Shown: in pieces, positions 11,332 through 19,793 of the stretch
Layout of the letters: every line of letters begins with the position of its first letter
Numbering within the stretch: position 1 is the stretch's first letter
Source: Devosia geojensis
GTDB taxonomy: Bacteria; Pseudomonadota; Alphaproteobacteria; Rhizobiales; Devosiaceae
DNA: 64,000 bases
Assembly: GCF_000969415.1 (NCBI RefSeq)
Contig: NZ_JZEX01000119.1
Location: 62,001 to 126,000 of the forward strand
Direction: 5' to 3'
Translations under genes and position numbers: made by a program
The notes under the pieces: model-generated
What the model saw: the letters and a program-made list of their open reading frames with translations, nothing else
Database searches by the model: none
Told to the model about the DNA's origin: nothing

Positions 11332-12054
11332 ATGACCCCCGATCGCTTCGAGGACCATGTCTGGGCCGACGTAGTCCCCAAGGACCTCATCCAGATCTAT
11401 GCCCCCTATCAGCGCGAGACTTTCGTCGGGCCCAAACCGGCGCTGATCCTCATCGACCTCTACAATCTCGCCTATCGCGGCGGGCCGGTGCCGCCCGTGA
11501 CATTGCAGGACCAATTTCCCAGTTCCTGCGGCATTCATGCCCACAATGCCATCGAGCCGACCCAGCGGCTGATCGCCTCGGCCCGCGCCGCCGGTATCCC
11601 GGTCATTTACTGTACCTCGGATCAGCGCCCTTTTGCCGCTCCCAGGGGTGTCGGCGCAACCCGCCGCAAGAAGCCGAGCGCGGCGCAGCGCTTCCCGGAC
11701 GATTTCGAGATCTGGGCGGACTTCGCGCCGCATGACGGTGACGTCGTCATCCGCAAGCAACGGGCCAGCATCTTCCAGGGCACGCCGCTGATCTCGCACC
11801 TCAACCTCCTGGGCGTGCAGAGCCTCATCGTCTGCGGCGAGAGCACCAGCGGCTGCGTGCGGGCGAGCTGCGTCGACGGCTATTCGAACGGGCTGCATGT
11901 CAGCCTCGTCGAGGAATGTACCTTCGACCGGCACGAACTGGTCCACAAGATGAACCTCTTCGACCTGCACCACAAATATGCCGACGTCATGCATATCGAC
12001 GAAGTTGTTGCGCACCTCGATAGTGCGAGTGCCGAAAAGGTTGCGGCCGAATAG
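11332..12054 (+). CDS. Cysteine hydrolase, isochorismatase superfamily, paralogue 3
   Basis: 240 residues with Asp42 (ALILIDLYNLAY), Lys142 (DVVIRKQRASIFQGTPL) and Cys175 (CGESTSGCVRASCVDG). The Lys-x-x-Ala-Ser segment is closer to classical N-carbamoylsarcosine amidohydrolase (KNRASAFPGT) than in paralogues 1 and 2, and the N-terminus differs, so it may act on another intermediate of the same pathway. AAGGAG Shine-Dalgarno precedes the ATG. Followed after 57 bases by a second MFS transporter. Confidence 0.86.
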   Translation: MTPDRFEDHVWADVVPKDLIQIYAPYQRETFVGPKPALILIDLYNLAYRGGPVPPVTLQDQFPSSCGIHAHNAIEPTQRLIASARAAGIPVIYCTSDQRPFAAPRGVGATRRKKPSAAQRFPDDFEIWADFAPHDGDVVIRKQRASIFQGTPLISHLNLLGVQSLIVCGESTSGCVRASCVDGYSNGLHVSLVEECTFDRHELVHKMNLFDLHHKYADVMHIDEVVAHLDSASAEKVAAE

Positions 12055-12111
12055 GCCGCCTCTATCCCTCCAGCAAGCGCCGCCACGTCCACGGCTACCG
12101 ATCCGCGACAG

Positions 12112-13371
12112 ATGACAGTCTCCGCCACCGACAAGACCGCGCCGGCCGCCGAACCCGAATTCAAGCCCGGCACGTTCGCCGCCCTCGGCTATCGCAACTA
12201 CCGCCTGTTCTGGGCTGGCAATGCCATCTCCTTCGTCGGCGACTGGCTGGACCAGGTGGCGCTCAACTGGCTGGTGATTTCCACCACCAACGACCCGGTG
12301 ATGCTGGGCCTCGTCAATCTCGGGCGCGGCCTGCCGATCATGCTCTTTGCCATGTTCGGCGGGGTCATCGCCGATCGGGTCGACCGACGCACGATGCTGA
12401 TCTGCACGCAGTTCCTGGCGATGATGGTGGCGATTGGGCTTGCGATCACCGTCGCCTTCTTTAACGCCTCGATCTGGATGATCCTGATCCTCGCGACCTG
12501 CCGCGGCCTGATCGTCGCCTTCAATCTGCCGGCGCGGCATTCGCTCGTCTATCACCTGGTGCCACGCGAAGCGATGGCGAGCGCGGTGTCGCTCAATTCC
12601 ATCACGCTCAACACTGCCAAGATCATCGGGCCGCTCGCCTCGGCGGCGATCATCTCGAGCCTCGGCATCACGGCCTGTTTCATCGCCAATGCGCTGAGCT
12701 TCACGGCCGTCATGATCATGCTCCTGCTGCTCGACCTTCCACGGCAGAAGGTCGAGCGCAAGGAGGAATCGTTCCTCGCGAGCCTTGTTGGTGGCTTTGC
12801 CTACATGCGGCGCGAACCGGTCCTGCTGATGCTGGTGCTGGTGGCGTTGGTGCCGACCTTCTTCTGCCAGCCTTACATCCAGTTTCTGGCGGTCTTTGCG
12901 GCGCAAGTCTTCGACACCGGCGCGACAGGACTGGGCTTCATGACGGCGCTGGCGGCGTTGGGCTCCATCTGCGGGGGACTTCTTGCCAGCCGCATGCAGC
13001 GCGACGCGCGGCGCGGCTCGACCATGCTGGCCTTTATGGCGGGCTTTGGCTTGTCGCTGATCCTCTTCTCAGCCGCTCCCAACATCTACTGGGCCATCCC
13101 GGTGCTGTTCGCGGCCGGTGCGATGCACATCGCGTACAACTCCTCCAACAACACCATCCTGCAACTGACCGTAGACGATGCCTATCGCGGGCGTGTCCTC
13201 TCCTGCTTGTTCATGACCCGTGGCATCATGCCTCTTGGTACGGCGAGCATGGCTCTCATCTCCGCCGCTGTCGGCCCACGCTTGGCCATGGGCATGATGA
13301 GCTCGGTCGTGGTGATCTTCGCAATCGTCCTGTGGCTCTGGATGCCGCGGCTGCGGATGCTCAAGGTCTAG
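12112..13371 (+). CDS. MFS transporter, EntS-like exporter family
   Basis: 419 residues, about 12 TM segments. The N-terminal block FAALGYRNYRLFWAGNAISFVGDWLDQVALNWLV and the loop GGVIADRVDRRTMLI are typical of the MFS_3/EntS-type efflux group. No strong Shine-Dalgarno precedes the ATG, so the exact start is less certain. It ends the LysR-linked run and probably exports a metabolite or toxic intermediate; substrate unknown. Confidence 0.85.
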   Translation: MTVSATDKTAPAAEPEFKPGTFAALGYRNYRLFWAGNAISFVGDWLDQVALNWLVISTTNDPVMLGLVNLGRGLPIMLFAMFGGVIADRVDRRTMLICTQFLAMMVAIGLAITVAFFNASIWMILILATCRGLIVAFNLPARHSLVYHLVPREAMASAVSLNSITLNTAKIIGPLASAAIISSLGITACFIANALSFTAVMIMLLLLDLPRQKVERKEESFLASLVGGFAYMRREPVLLMLVLVALVPTFFCQPYIQFLAVFAAQVFDTGATGLGFMTALAALGSICGGLLASRMQRDARRGSTMLAFMAGFGLSLILFSAAPNIYWAIPVLFAAGAMHIAYNSSNNTILQLTVDDAYRGRVLSCLFMTRGIMPLGTASMALISAAVGPRLAMGMMSSVVVIFAIVLWLWMPRLRMLKV

Positions 13372-13482
13372 AACCATAGATCGCGGCCGTCTTGCTTGGC
13401 GACGAGCCGCCGTCATGGGCCACTTGGGAAGAGCAGGCACCCCAGGAAGAGTCGCGAGTATAGGCGGCTGCGATCCTCAGCC

Positions 13483-13962
13483 TTAACTCTTGCGGTCTGG
13501 CTCTGACTCTCTGCTCTTTGCCTTATCCGACTGCTCGGTTTCCCCTTTTGCTCTTCCTTTGTCAAAACTAACCAGCAGCGGCTTAATGACCTCATCGGCC
13601 ACATTGAGAAGAGCCATACGATCTTCCTTGCGCCAGCGAACACGCTTTACGAAGCCAATGAGTTCGGCAAGAAAACCGAGTGATCCGTTTTCACCTCCAG
13701 AGTGGCGGAAAGTCAAAGAGGCAATAGGCGCTTTGCTTTCCTTAAGGCAAATGCGGCACGTTTCGAGCAGGATCGGATCGTTTGCGGCGATCGAGACAGA
13801 TGCCCATTCTTCGATTCGATCGCCGCCCCAATGCCGAAGCTCCAGGAATTCCCGTAGCTGCAGACACGTCCGCAGGGGTGGCCCCGACCCAAAAGGAACG
13901 AATGCCTCTATTGCCACCAAATCGCCTGTTTTTTTGGCCGCCTGAACGCGAAACCCATCCAT
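13483..13962 (-). CDS. Conserved-looking hypothetical protein
   Basis: 159 residues, not recognised. ATG at 13962 shares one base with the stop codon of the propeller gene upstream (TGATG), so it is translationally coupled; a TTG three bases earlier is possible. Mixed alpha/beta composition: the middle is hydrophobic (SVSIAANDPILLETCRICL, LGFLAELIGFVKRV), and the last 35 residues are charged and Lys/Glu/Ser-rich, probably disordered. No signal peptide, no TM helix. Last gene of the GH4/ABC operon, so a role in that pathway is likely but unknown. The opposite-strand frame is Ser/Arg-rich and looks like a shadow. Confidence 0.6.
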   Translation of the reverse strand: MDGFRVQAAKKTGDLVAIEAFVPFGSGPPLRTCLQLREFLELRHWGGDRIEEWASVSIAANDPILLETCRICLKESKAPIASLTFRHSGGENGSLGFLAELIGFVKRVRWRKEDRMALLNVADEVIKPLLVSFDKGRAKGETEQSDKAKSRESEPDRKS

Positions 13963-15140
13963 CAATGTCGCTCGCCGACGATATCACTTACGTCTACTAT
14001 ATAGACCTGCCGTTCGCCTGTATGGGCAGAATCGATACTGACCTTCTTGCCGTCACGGCTCCATCGCGGATGAAGATCACAGCGAATTTCATTCTTGAGC
14101 GTTGGGGGCGAGAAAAACTTACCGATATCGATACGCCGGCCCGTCGCCATTTCGTAGAGAATCAGGATGCGGTTGCTGTCCCTGTCCGGATAGGTGTCGG
14201 TCAACATCCATTTGCGATCGGGTGAGAAAGAACAATGGCCATCCGATGAGAACACGTCATTCCCAAAAGGCGTGACCTTGTCCTCGTAGAGATCATAGAG
14301 AGCATATTCGTCCGACTGCGCACCCGGCGTGCGGGCGTAGGCGACGATGGTGCGCTCGTCGAGATAGCCGAAATGAGAGAAGTACGTGTTGTCGTGGACG
14401 AGTCTGATATCCGTGCCGTCGGGCGAGGACCTGTAGAACCTGTCGTTGAAGCGGACTTTGGGATCGAACTGGCAGCGGTTCAAAAAAACGAAATTGGTGC
14501 CTTCCGGGGAGATCGTCAGATGGTTGACCCAGTGCGGCCCCAGATGCATGCGCGGGATGGTGTGGGTCTCGAACAGCCGCTGCAGCGAAATAATGAGCTC
14601 GCTCTCGCCCGTCTTGAGATCGATGCGGTAGACGCCATCATCGTCGGGGTGCTCGGCCGGTAGCGTATTCTCCATGCCGTCGGGGTAGCCGTATCCGGGC
14701 CTTGTGTGATGCAGCCGGGCATAGTTCAGGCCCACGGCATAATCCGTCCCGACGGCGTAGAAGCTGCGAGACAGCTGCCGCTTTTCTCCGGTCGCGATAT
14801 TGTGGATGACCGCGTAAAAACGGTCGTTCGCACGGACATTGTAGATGATCGTGCTTTCAGGCTCGGAGGGCAGCCATTGAAGCATCGTTCCCTGCTGCCA
14901 GCTCCAGGCCGTGGTTTCGGCAAGGGGTATCCAGCGGTTATCGTCCGCCATGTCGACCATGCCGATCACGGCGACGTCGTCGCGCGTAGGCTGTCGGTCT
15001 ATGAATCCCGTCTCAAGCGCGAGATGATAGCGCCCTGACTTGTTGAAGGGGAACTTGTCATAGTAGCCGAAGAAGTGATGCCGGTCGGAGGTGATCGGCT
15101 TGGCCTCGAGCGGATGCTGCTCGATCTTGTCGAAGGTCAT
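13962..15140 (-). CDS. Oligogalacturonate-lyase-like beta-propeller protein
   Basis: 392 residues, no signal peptide. Repeating propeller blades are visible (NHLTISPEGTNFVFLNRC, HCSFSPDRKWMLTD, DLHPRWSRDGKKVSIDS, each followed by a short strand such as IYIVDV). His-containing blades HCSFSPD and DLHPRWSRDG resemble the SHLMSN and THPHPSF blades that carry metal ligands in oligogalacturonate lyase (PL22). Such an enzyme would cleave short unsaturated uronate oligomers in the cytoplasm, which fits the GH4 gene and ABC importer of the same operon. A non-lyase TolB-like propeller is the alternative. Start overlaps the 122-residue gene upstream by 4 bases (ATGA). Confidence 0.55.
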   Translation of the reverse strand: MTFDKIEQHPLEAKPITSDRHHFFGYYDKFPFNKSGRYHLALETGFIDRQPTRDDVAVIGMVDMADDNRWIPLAETTAWSWQQGTMLQWLPSEPESTIIYNVRANDRFYAVIHNIATGEKRQLSRSFYAVGTDYAVGLNYARLHHTRPGYGYPDGMENTLPAEHPDDDGVYRIDLKTGESELIISLQRLFETHTIPRMHLGPHWVNHLTISPEGTNFVFLNRCQFDPKVRFNDRFYRSSPDGTDIRLVHDNTYFSHFGYLDERTIVAYARTPGAQSDEYALYDLYEDKVTPFGNDVFSSDGHCSFSPDRKWMLTDTYPDRDSNRILILYEMATGRRIDIGKFFSPPTLKNEIRCDLHPRWSRDGKKVSIDSAHTGERQVYIVDVSDIVGERH

Positions 15141-15505
15141 GGTGCGGGCCTGATATCGCTTTGACGGGTCGGAGCGGTGGCGATGGATATTGGAATGCGG
15201 TGCTCGATCCGGCTTGTGGAGTAGTATTCGGCCAGGGGCGGCGTGACGATGACGTCATAGTCGCCTTCGGGTAGGTTACGGGTGGGCGAGAGCGGGATCC
15301 TGTCCGTTTCGGGTGACAACATCACCTCGCGCTGGGCATAGGTCCGGCCGTTCGCATGGGTGAGCCGCAGAGTCACCTCGCATAGCTCATCTATCGGCGG
15401 ATCGATAATGACCGTGATGGGTCCGCCCGGTTCCGCCGGCGCGAGGTCGAGCCGCGGCAGAATGCGTCGGAACTTTTCCAGTCTTTGGAGGGCTGCCTCT
15501 TTCAT
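15137..15505 (-). CDS. Hypothetical beta-rich protein
   Basis: 122 residues, not recognised. After an amphipathic N-terminal helix (ALQRLEKFRRILPRL) the sequence is strand-rich with Pro turns (PITVIIDPPIDELCEVTLRL, then LPEGDYDVIVTPPLAEYY), suggesting an Ig- or fibronectin-like domain. No signal peptide or TM segment. Four-base overlaps link it to the ATPase gene upstream (15502-15505) and the propeller gene downstream, so it is a genuine operon member. It may be an accessory partner of the propeller protein; this is inference. Confidence 0.65.
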   Translation of the reverse strand: MKEAALQRLEKFRRILPRLDLAPAEPGGPITVIIDPPIDELCEVTLRLTHANGRTYAQREVMLSPETDRIPLSPTRNLPEGDYDVIVTPPLAEYYSTSRIEHRIPISIATAPTRQSDIRPAP

Positions 15506-16554
15506 GCGCTCACCCGTTCGAGCGGCGCCGCCACGCCGGAAAGGCCGAGCGTCTCGGCATAATGGCAGCGCGCCTGGTGATCGGGGCCTACCTCGCGCAG
15601 GGCCGGCAATTCGGAGACGCAGCGCTGTCCGTCATTGAAGCGGCAGCGGGTGTGAAAAGGACATCCAGAAGGCCGCGCGAAAGGATCGGGTACGGTGCCG
15701 CGGATTGGTTCGAGCCGCTGTCCGGCGCTGCGCTGTCCCAGCCGTGGGATCGAATGCAGCAGGGCATGCGTATAGGGGTGCCTAGGCGCAAAGAAGATGT
15801 CATCGACAGGAGCCGACTCGACCACCTGCCCCATATACATCACCACCACATATTCGGTCATCTGCGCGACAACCCCCAGGTCGTGGGTGACGAACAGGAT
15901 GGCCATGCCGAACTCGGCCTGCAGCCGGCGCATCAGCGCCAGGATCTGCGCCTGCGTGGTCACGTCGAGCGCCGTCGTCGGCTCGTCGGCGATCAAAAGA
16001 CGTGGCTCGCAGGACAGGGCCATAGCGATCATTGCACGCTGGCGCATGCCGCCGGAGATCTCGTGCGGATATTGATCGATTATCTGGTCGGGCCGAGGCA
16101 TGGCGACCTTGGCGAGAATTTCGATCGTCATTTCCCGTGCCTTTGCCGCCGGCACGCGCTTGTGTAGCTGGATCGCCTCCACGATCTGGTCGCCGATCGT
16201 ATGGACCGGCGAGAGCGAACTCATGGGTTCTTGGAAGATCATGGCAATCTCCCCGCCGCGAATGTCGCGAATGGCCCGACCGTTGCTATCCATGGCCGTG
16301 AGGTCGGCCATCTCGCCATTCTTGCGGCGGAACCGGATGGTCCCCGCCGCAATCTTCCCGGGCTGGGGCACGATGCGCAGGATGGAGCGCAGCATCACCG
16401 ACTTGCCGCAGCCGCTTTCCCCCACGACGCCAACGGCCTGGCCCTCGCGAATCTTGAGACTTGCCCCCTCCACCGCTTTCACCACCCCTTGCGGCGTGTG
16501 GTAATGGGTCTTGAGCTCGTCGATCTCGAGCAGGATGTGCCGGTCGTGGTTCAC
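15502..16554 (-). CDS. ABC transporter ATP-binding protein, DppD type
   Basis: 350 residues from the GTG at 16554, which overlaps the upstream ATPase stop by 4 bases (GTGA); the frame is open further upstream but only as a shadow of the neighbour. Walker [10 protein letters not shown]-loop [10 protein letters not shown], signature [10 protein letters not shown], Walker [13 protein letters not shown], and the C-terminal oligopeptide Cys block ([16 protein letters not shown]). Cytoplasmic, pairs with the DppF-type ATPase to drive the permeases at 17607-19723. Confidence 0.94.
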   Translation of the reverse strand: MNHDRHILLEIDELKTHYHTPQGVVKAVEGASLKIREGQAVGVVGESGCGKSVMLRSILRIVPQPGKIAAGTIRFRRKNGEMADLTAMDSNGRAIRDIRGGEIAMIFQEPMSSLSPVHTIGDQIVEAIQLHKRVPAAKAREMTIEILAKVAMPRPDQIIDQYPHEISGGMRQRAMIAMALSCEPRLLIADEPTTALDVTTQAQILALMRRLQAEFGMAILFVTHDLGVVAQMTEYVVVMYMGQVVESAPVDDIFFAPRHPYTHALLHSIPRLGQRSAGQRLEPIRGTVPDPFARPSGCPFHTRCRFNDGQRCVSELPALREVGPDHQARCHYAETLGLSGVAAPLERVSA

Positions 16555-17597
16555 AGATCCGCCTCCGCCAGTTCTGCGACGCCGTCCAGTTTCAATTCCC
16601 CGGCGCGGTGGCAGCGCACGAAACGGCCGGGCGAATATTCGCGCAATTCCGGCTCCTCGGTGCGGCAGCGTTCGACGCAATAGCCGCAGCGTGGGTGGAA
16701 ATGGCACCCGGGCGGCAGATTGGCCGCGTTGGCGAGATCGCCTTCGAGCAGGCGCGGCGCGCGGGCGGCCCGGGGATTGGCCGGCGGAACCGCCGACATG
16801 AGGGCCTCGGTATAAGGGTGGAGCGGCCGGGCGAAGAGATCGCTCGTTTCGGCCAGCTCCACCACCTGCCCGACATACATCACCGCCACCCGGTCGCAGA
16901 GATATTCGACCACGCCCAGGTCATGGGCGATGAACAGGTAAGTCAGGTTCTTTTCCGCTTGCAGGTCTTGCAGCAGGTTAAGGATCTGCGCCTGAACCGA
17001 AACGTCCAGCGCCGAAACCGGCTCGTCGCAGACGATGACGCGGGGATTGAGGGCCAGGGCCCTGGCGATGCCGATGCGCTGGCGCTGCCCGCCTGAGAAG
17101 GCATGCGGATAGCGTACCATATACTCGGCTCGGAGGCCGACCCGCTCGAGCAGATCACCCACCCGATGCTTGACCTCCTCGCCCCTGGCCAGCCCGTTGA
17201 CCACCATCGGCTCGCCGATGATGTCGAGTAGGGTCATACGCGGGTTGAGCGAGGAAATCGGGTCCTGGAAGATCATCTGAACGTCCTGCCGATACGGCCG
17301 CAGGTCGCGCGGCTTGAGGCTGGCCAAGTCGACCGCGCCACCTTCCTTGGGCGCATAGACGACTTCGCCGCCCGTGGGGTCGAGGGCGCGGGCGATGCAG
17401 CGGCCCAGCGTGGTCTTACCGCAGCCGCTCTCACCGACGAGGCCAAACGTTTCGCCTTCATAGATGGTGAAGGTGACCCCATCGACGGCGCGTATGGTTT
17501 TGCTCACCGCTCCGGACCAGGTCTTCTTGCCGCCGAAATGCTTCTTGAGATCGCGGACGGAGAGGATGGGTTCGGCCTGGACGCTTATGGAACTCAT
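16551..17597 (-). CDS. ABC transporter ATP-binding protein, DppF type
   Basis: 348 residues. Starts with a HFGGKKTW segment typical of DppF/OppF. Walker [11 protein letters not shown]-loop [12 protein letters not shown], signature [11 protein letters not shown], Walker [17 protein letters not shown], and the Cys block [15 protein letters not shown] near the end. Nine bases downstream of the DppC-type permease gene. Second ATPase of the GH4-linked importer. Confidence 0.95.
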   Translation of the reverse strand: MSSISVQAEPILSVRDLKKHFGGKKTWSGAVSKTIRAVDGVTFTIYEGETFGLVGESGCGKTTLGRCIARALDPTGGEVVYAPKEGGAVDLASLKPRDLRPYRQDVQMIFQDPISSLNPRMTLLDIIGEPMVVNGLARGEEVKHRVGDLLERVGLRAEYMVRYPHAFSGGQRQRIGIARALALNPRVIVCDEPVSALDVSVQAQILNLLQDLQAEKNLTYLFIAHDLGVVEYLCDRVAVMYVGQVVELAETSDLFARPLHPYTEALMSAVPPANPRAARAPRLLEGDLANAANLPPGCHFHPRCGYCVERCRTEEPELREYSPGRFVRCHRAGELKLDGVAELAEADL

Positions 17598-17606
17598 TAC
17601 GGCCTC

Positions 17607-18749
17607 CTAGCGGGAGAAGGGGTCGGCGGCGTCGCGTGCACCGTCACCCACGAAGTTGAAAGCCAACACGACCGAGACAACGCATACGGCCGGCCCGATC
17701 CAGAGCCAGGGATAGAACTGGATGATCTGCACCTTCTGCGACTCCTGCAGCAGCACGCCCCAGCTGACCGTCGGCGCCTTTAGTCCGACGCCGAGAAAAC
17801 TCAGCGCTGTCTCACCGATGATGATGCCGGGTATGGCCAAGGTCAGCGTCACGATGACGTAACTCATCAGATTCGGCACCAGATGCTTAGCGATGATACG
17901 TGTCCGGCTGGCGCCATAGACGCGCGCCGCGGTGACGAAGTCCTGCTCTCGCAAAGCCAGGAACCGGCCGCGCGCCACACGCGCCGTGCTGGTCCAGGAG
18001 ATCAGCGACAGTACCACGAGGATGGCGAAATACTGGTAGAGAGGCGGCCAGTCGCGGGGTACGGCAGCGGCAAGACCGAGCCAGAGCGGAATAGTCGGGA
18101 TGGCGATGATCGCCTCGATGACGCGCTGGATGAAATTGTCGATCCAACCGCCATAGAGGCCGGAAATACCGCCTATGACCAGACCAAGCACCAGGCTCAC
18201 CAACACCGAGATGATCCCGACCGACAGCGAAATCTGCGCGCCATAGACGAGGCGGGTGAACATGTCGCGACCGAAGTGATCTGTGCCGGCCAGGTGGAAA
18301 TAACCACCTTCCGCCACCCCAAAGAGGCGTACATCCGCGTCGATCACCCCGAAAAGCTTGTAGGGCTCGCCTCTGACGAAAAGTCCGACCGGAAACTTCT
18401 CCTCTGGATTGACGGTATAGACCGGACTCAGCGTCTCCAGGTCACGCGTCATCTTCCAGCCGTAGACGAAGGGCTGGAGGTGGAACTGCCCGATCTCGTC
18501 GAAGAAATGGATGCCCTGTGGCGGCGCATAGAGATTGCGCGACCGCGTGGCGGGATCGTAAGGCGCGACGAACCCGGCAAAGATCGTAGCGAGATAGGCC
18601 AGGATCAGGAAAATGGCGGACGCCACGGCGAGCTTGTGCTTTCGGAACTTCCACCACATCAGGCGACGTGGCGAGATGATCCGGGCGGTAACACCATCGG
18701 CGACGGCTGATGGTGCCGTTGCGGTCGTGGGGGCAGCTTCGACGGTCAT
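17607..18749 (-). CDS. ABC transporter permease, DppC type with long periplasmic insert
   Basis: 380 residues against about 300 for ordinary DppC. The extra length is a periplasmic segment of about 90 residues between TM1 and the HLAGTDHFGRDMFTRLVYG signature, a variant seen in plant-oligosaccharide importers of rhizobia. EAA loop: DFVTAARVYGASRTRIIAKH. Ends with FVGDGARDAADPFSR. Overlaps the DppB-type gene by 4 bases (ATGA). The insert and the GH4 context point to an oligosaccharide rather than a peptide ligand. Confidence 0.93.
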   Translation of the reverse strand: MTVEAAPTTATAPSAVADGVTARIISPRRLMWWKFRKHKLAVASAIFLILAYLATIFAGFVAPYDPATRSRNLYAPPQGIHFFDEIGQFHLQPFVYGWKMTRDLETLSPVYTVNPEEKFPVGLFVRGEPYKLFGVIDADVRLFGVAEGGYFHLAGTDHFGRDMFTRLVYGAQISLSVGIISVLVSLVLGLVIGGISGLYGGWIDNFIQRVIEAIIAIPTIPLWLGLAAAVPRDWPPLYQYFAILVVLSLISWTSTARVARGRFLALREQDFVTAARVYGASRTRIIAKHLVPNLMSYVIVTLTLAIPGIIIGETALSFLGVGLKAPTVSWGVLLQESQKVQIIQFYPWLWIGPAVCVVSVVLAFNFVGDGARDAADPFSR

Positions 18750-19723
18750 AGCTTGATCCTCGGGTCGGCCCAGACCAGCAGCAGATCGGAAATGAACGTC
18801 CCAATTACTGTCAGAATGCTCAGCACGAAGATGATCGATGCGGCCAGGAACATGTCCTGCGAGCGGACGGCATTGAGCAACAGAGGCCCTGTCGTGGGGA
18901 TATTGAGAACGGTAGCGGTAATCTCAGTGCCCGAGATCAGCGCCGGCAGCACGAAGCCGATGGTAGAGAGCACCGGCGAGACGGCGACGCGCACCGGATA
19001 TTTCATGATCAGCCGCCATTCGCCGAGGCCCTTGGCCCGGGCGGTCTCGACATAGGCCTGGCTCAGTTCGTCGAGCAGCATGCCGCGCATGACGCGCATG
19101 GTCGCCGCAACCCCGGATGTGCCGATGATCAGTATGGCCAGCGACATGTTCTGCATCATGTTGAGCACCTTGCCGATCGACCAGGGTGCCAGCTCATATT
19201 CCGGAGAGAACAATCCTCCGACGCCGCCCCCGAAATAGCGATAGCCGATATAGATGGCGATGATGGCGATGAGGAAGTTGGGTACGGCCAGGAAAATGAA
19301 ACCGGCAAAGGACAGCAGGTAATCCACCAGCGAATATTGGCGAACGGCGGAATAGATGCCGATGGGGATGGCGACCATGTAGACAAAGATCGCCGTGGGA
19401 ATGGTGATGGCCAGAGTCAGGGGCAGCCGCTCGGCCAAAAGATCGAGCACCGTTCGCTGGTACTGGAAGGAGATGCCCATATTGCCCTGGAGCAGATTGG
19501 TCAGCCAGCGCCAGTATTGAACCACGAGGTTTTCATCGAGCCCGAACTGGGCGCGCAGCGCCACGATGGCGTCCTGGGTGACGATATTGCCCCCCGAAAG
19601 CGTCGCCAGATAGGAATTGACGAAGTCGCCCGGCGGCAACTGGATCACGACGAACGCGATCACGCTGATGACGAACACGGTGACCAGCATCTGGCCCGAG
19701 CGGCGGATGGCATAGTTCATCAT
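18746..19723 (-). CDS. ABC transporter permease, DppB type
   Basis: 325 residues, about six TM segments. N-terminal YAIRRSGQMLVTVFVISVIAF followed by QLPPGDFVNSYL, the PPGDF variant found in the carbohydrate-linked branch of this family. EAA loop AYVETARAKGLGEWRLIMKY. C-terminal DLLLVWADPRIKL. Either of two adjacent ATG codons (19723 or 19720) may be used; GAGGTG lies upstream. Preceded by a stem-loop that follows the SBP gene. Confidence 0.94.
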   Translation of the reverse strand: MMNYAIRRSGQMLVTVFVISVIAFVVIQLPPGDFVNSYLATLSGGNIVTQDAIVALRAQFGLDENLVVQYWRWLTNLLQGNMGISFQYQRTVLDLLAERLPLTLAITIPTAIFVYMVAIPIGIYSAVRQYSLVDYLLSFAGFIFLAVPNFLIAIIAIYIGYRYFGGGVGGLFSPEYELAPWSIGKVLNMMQNMSLAILIIGTSGVAATMRVMRGMLLDELSQAYVETARAKGLGEWRLIMKYPVRVAVSPVLSTIGFVLPALISGTEITATVLNIPTTGPLLLNAVRSQDMFLAASIIFVLSILTVIGTFISDLLLVWADPRIKL

Positions 19724-19748
19724 CGGGACACCTCACCAAATAGGTTCA

Positions 19749-19780
19749 GGCGAGGACGGCGGGAGGGAGCAGTCCTCGCC
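19749..19780 (-). terminator. Intercistronic stem-loop after SBP gene
   Basis: Nine-base perfect inverted repeat GGCGAGGAC (19749-19757) / GTCCTCGCC (19772-19780) with a 14-base loop, in the gap between the SBP stop and the DppB-type start. No long T-run follows on the minus strand, so partial termination or 3'-end protection of the SBP message is more likely than a full stop. Confidence 0.55.
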
Positions 19781-19793
19781 CTTGCGAGCCTCA

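Noticed and set aside
11317-12906. 529-codon minus-strand open frame
   Set aside because: Antisense to the third hydrolase and the MFS gene, with low-complexity Gly/Arg/Asp/His composition; both sense genes have full family motifs.
13490-13945. Plus-strand frame opposite the 159-residue hypothetical protein
   Set aside because: Ser/Arg-rich, no ribosome site; the minus-strand frame is coupled to the upstream gene and has balanced composition.
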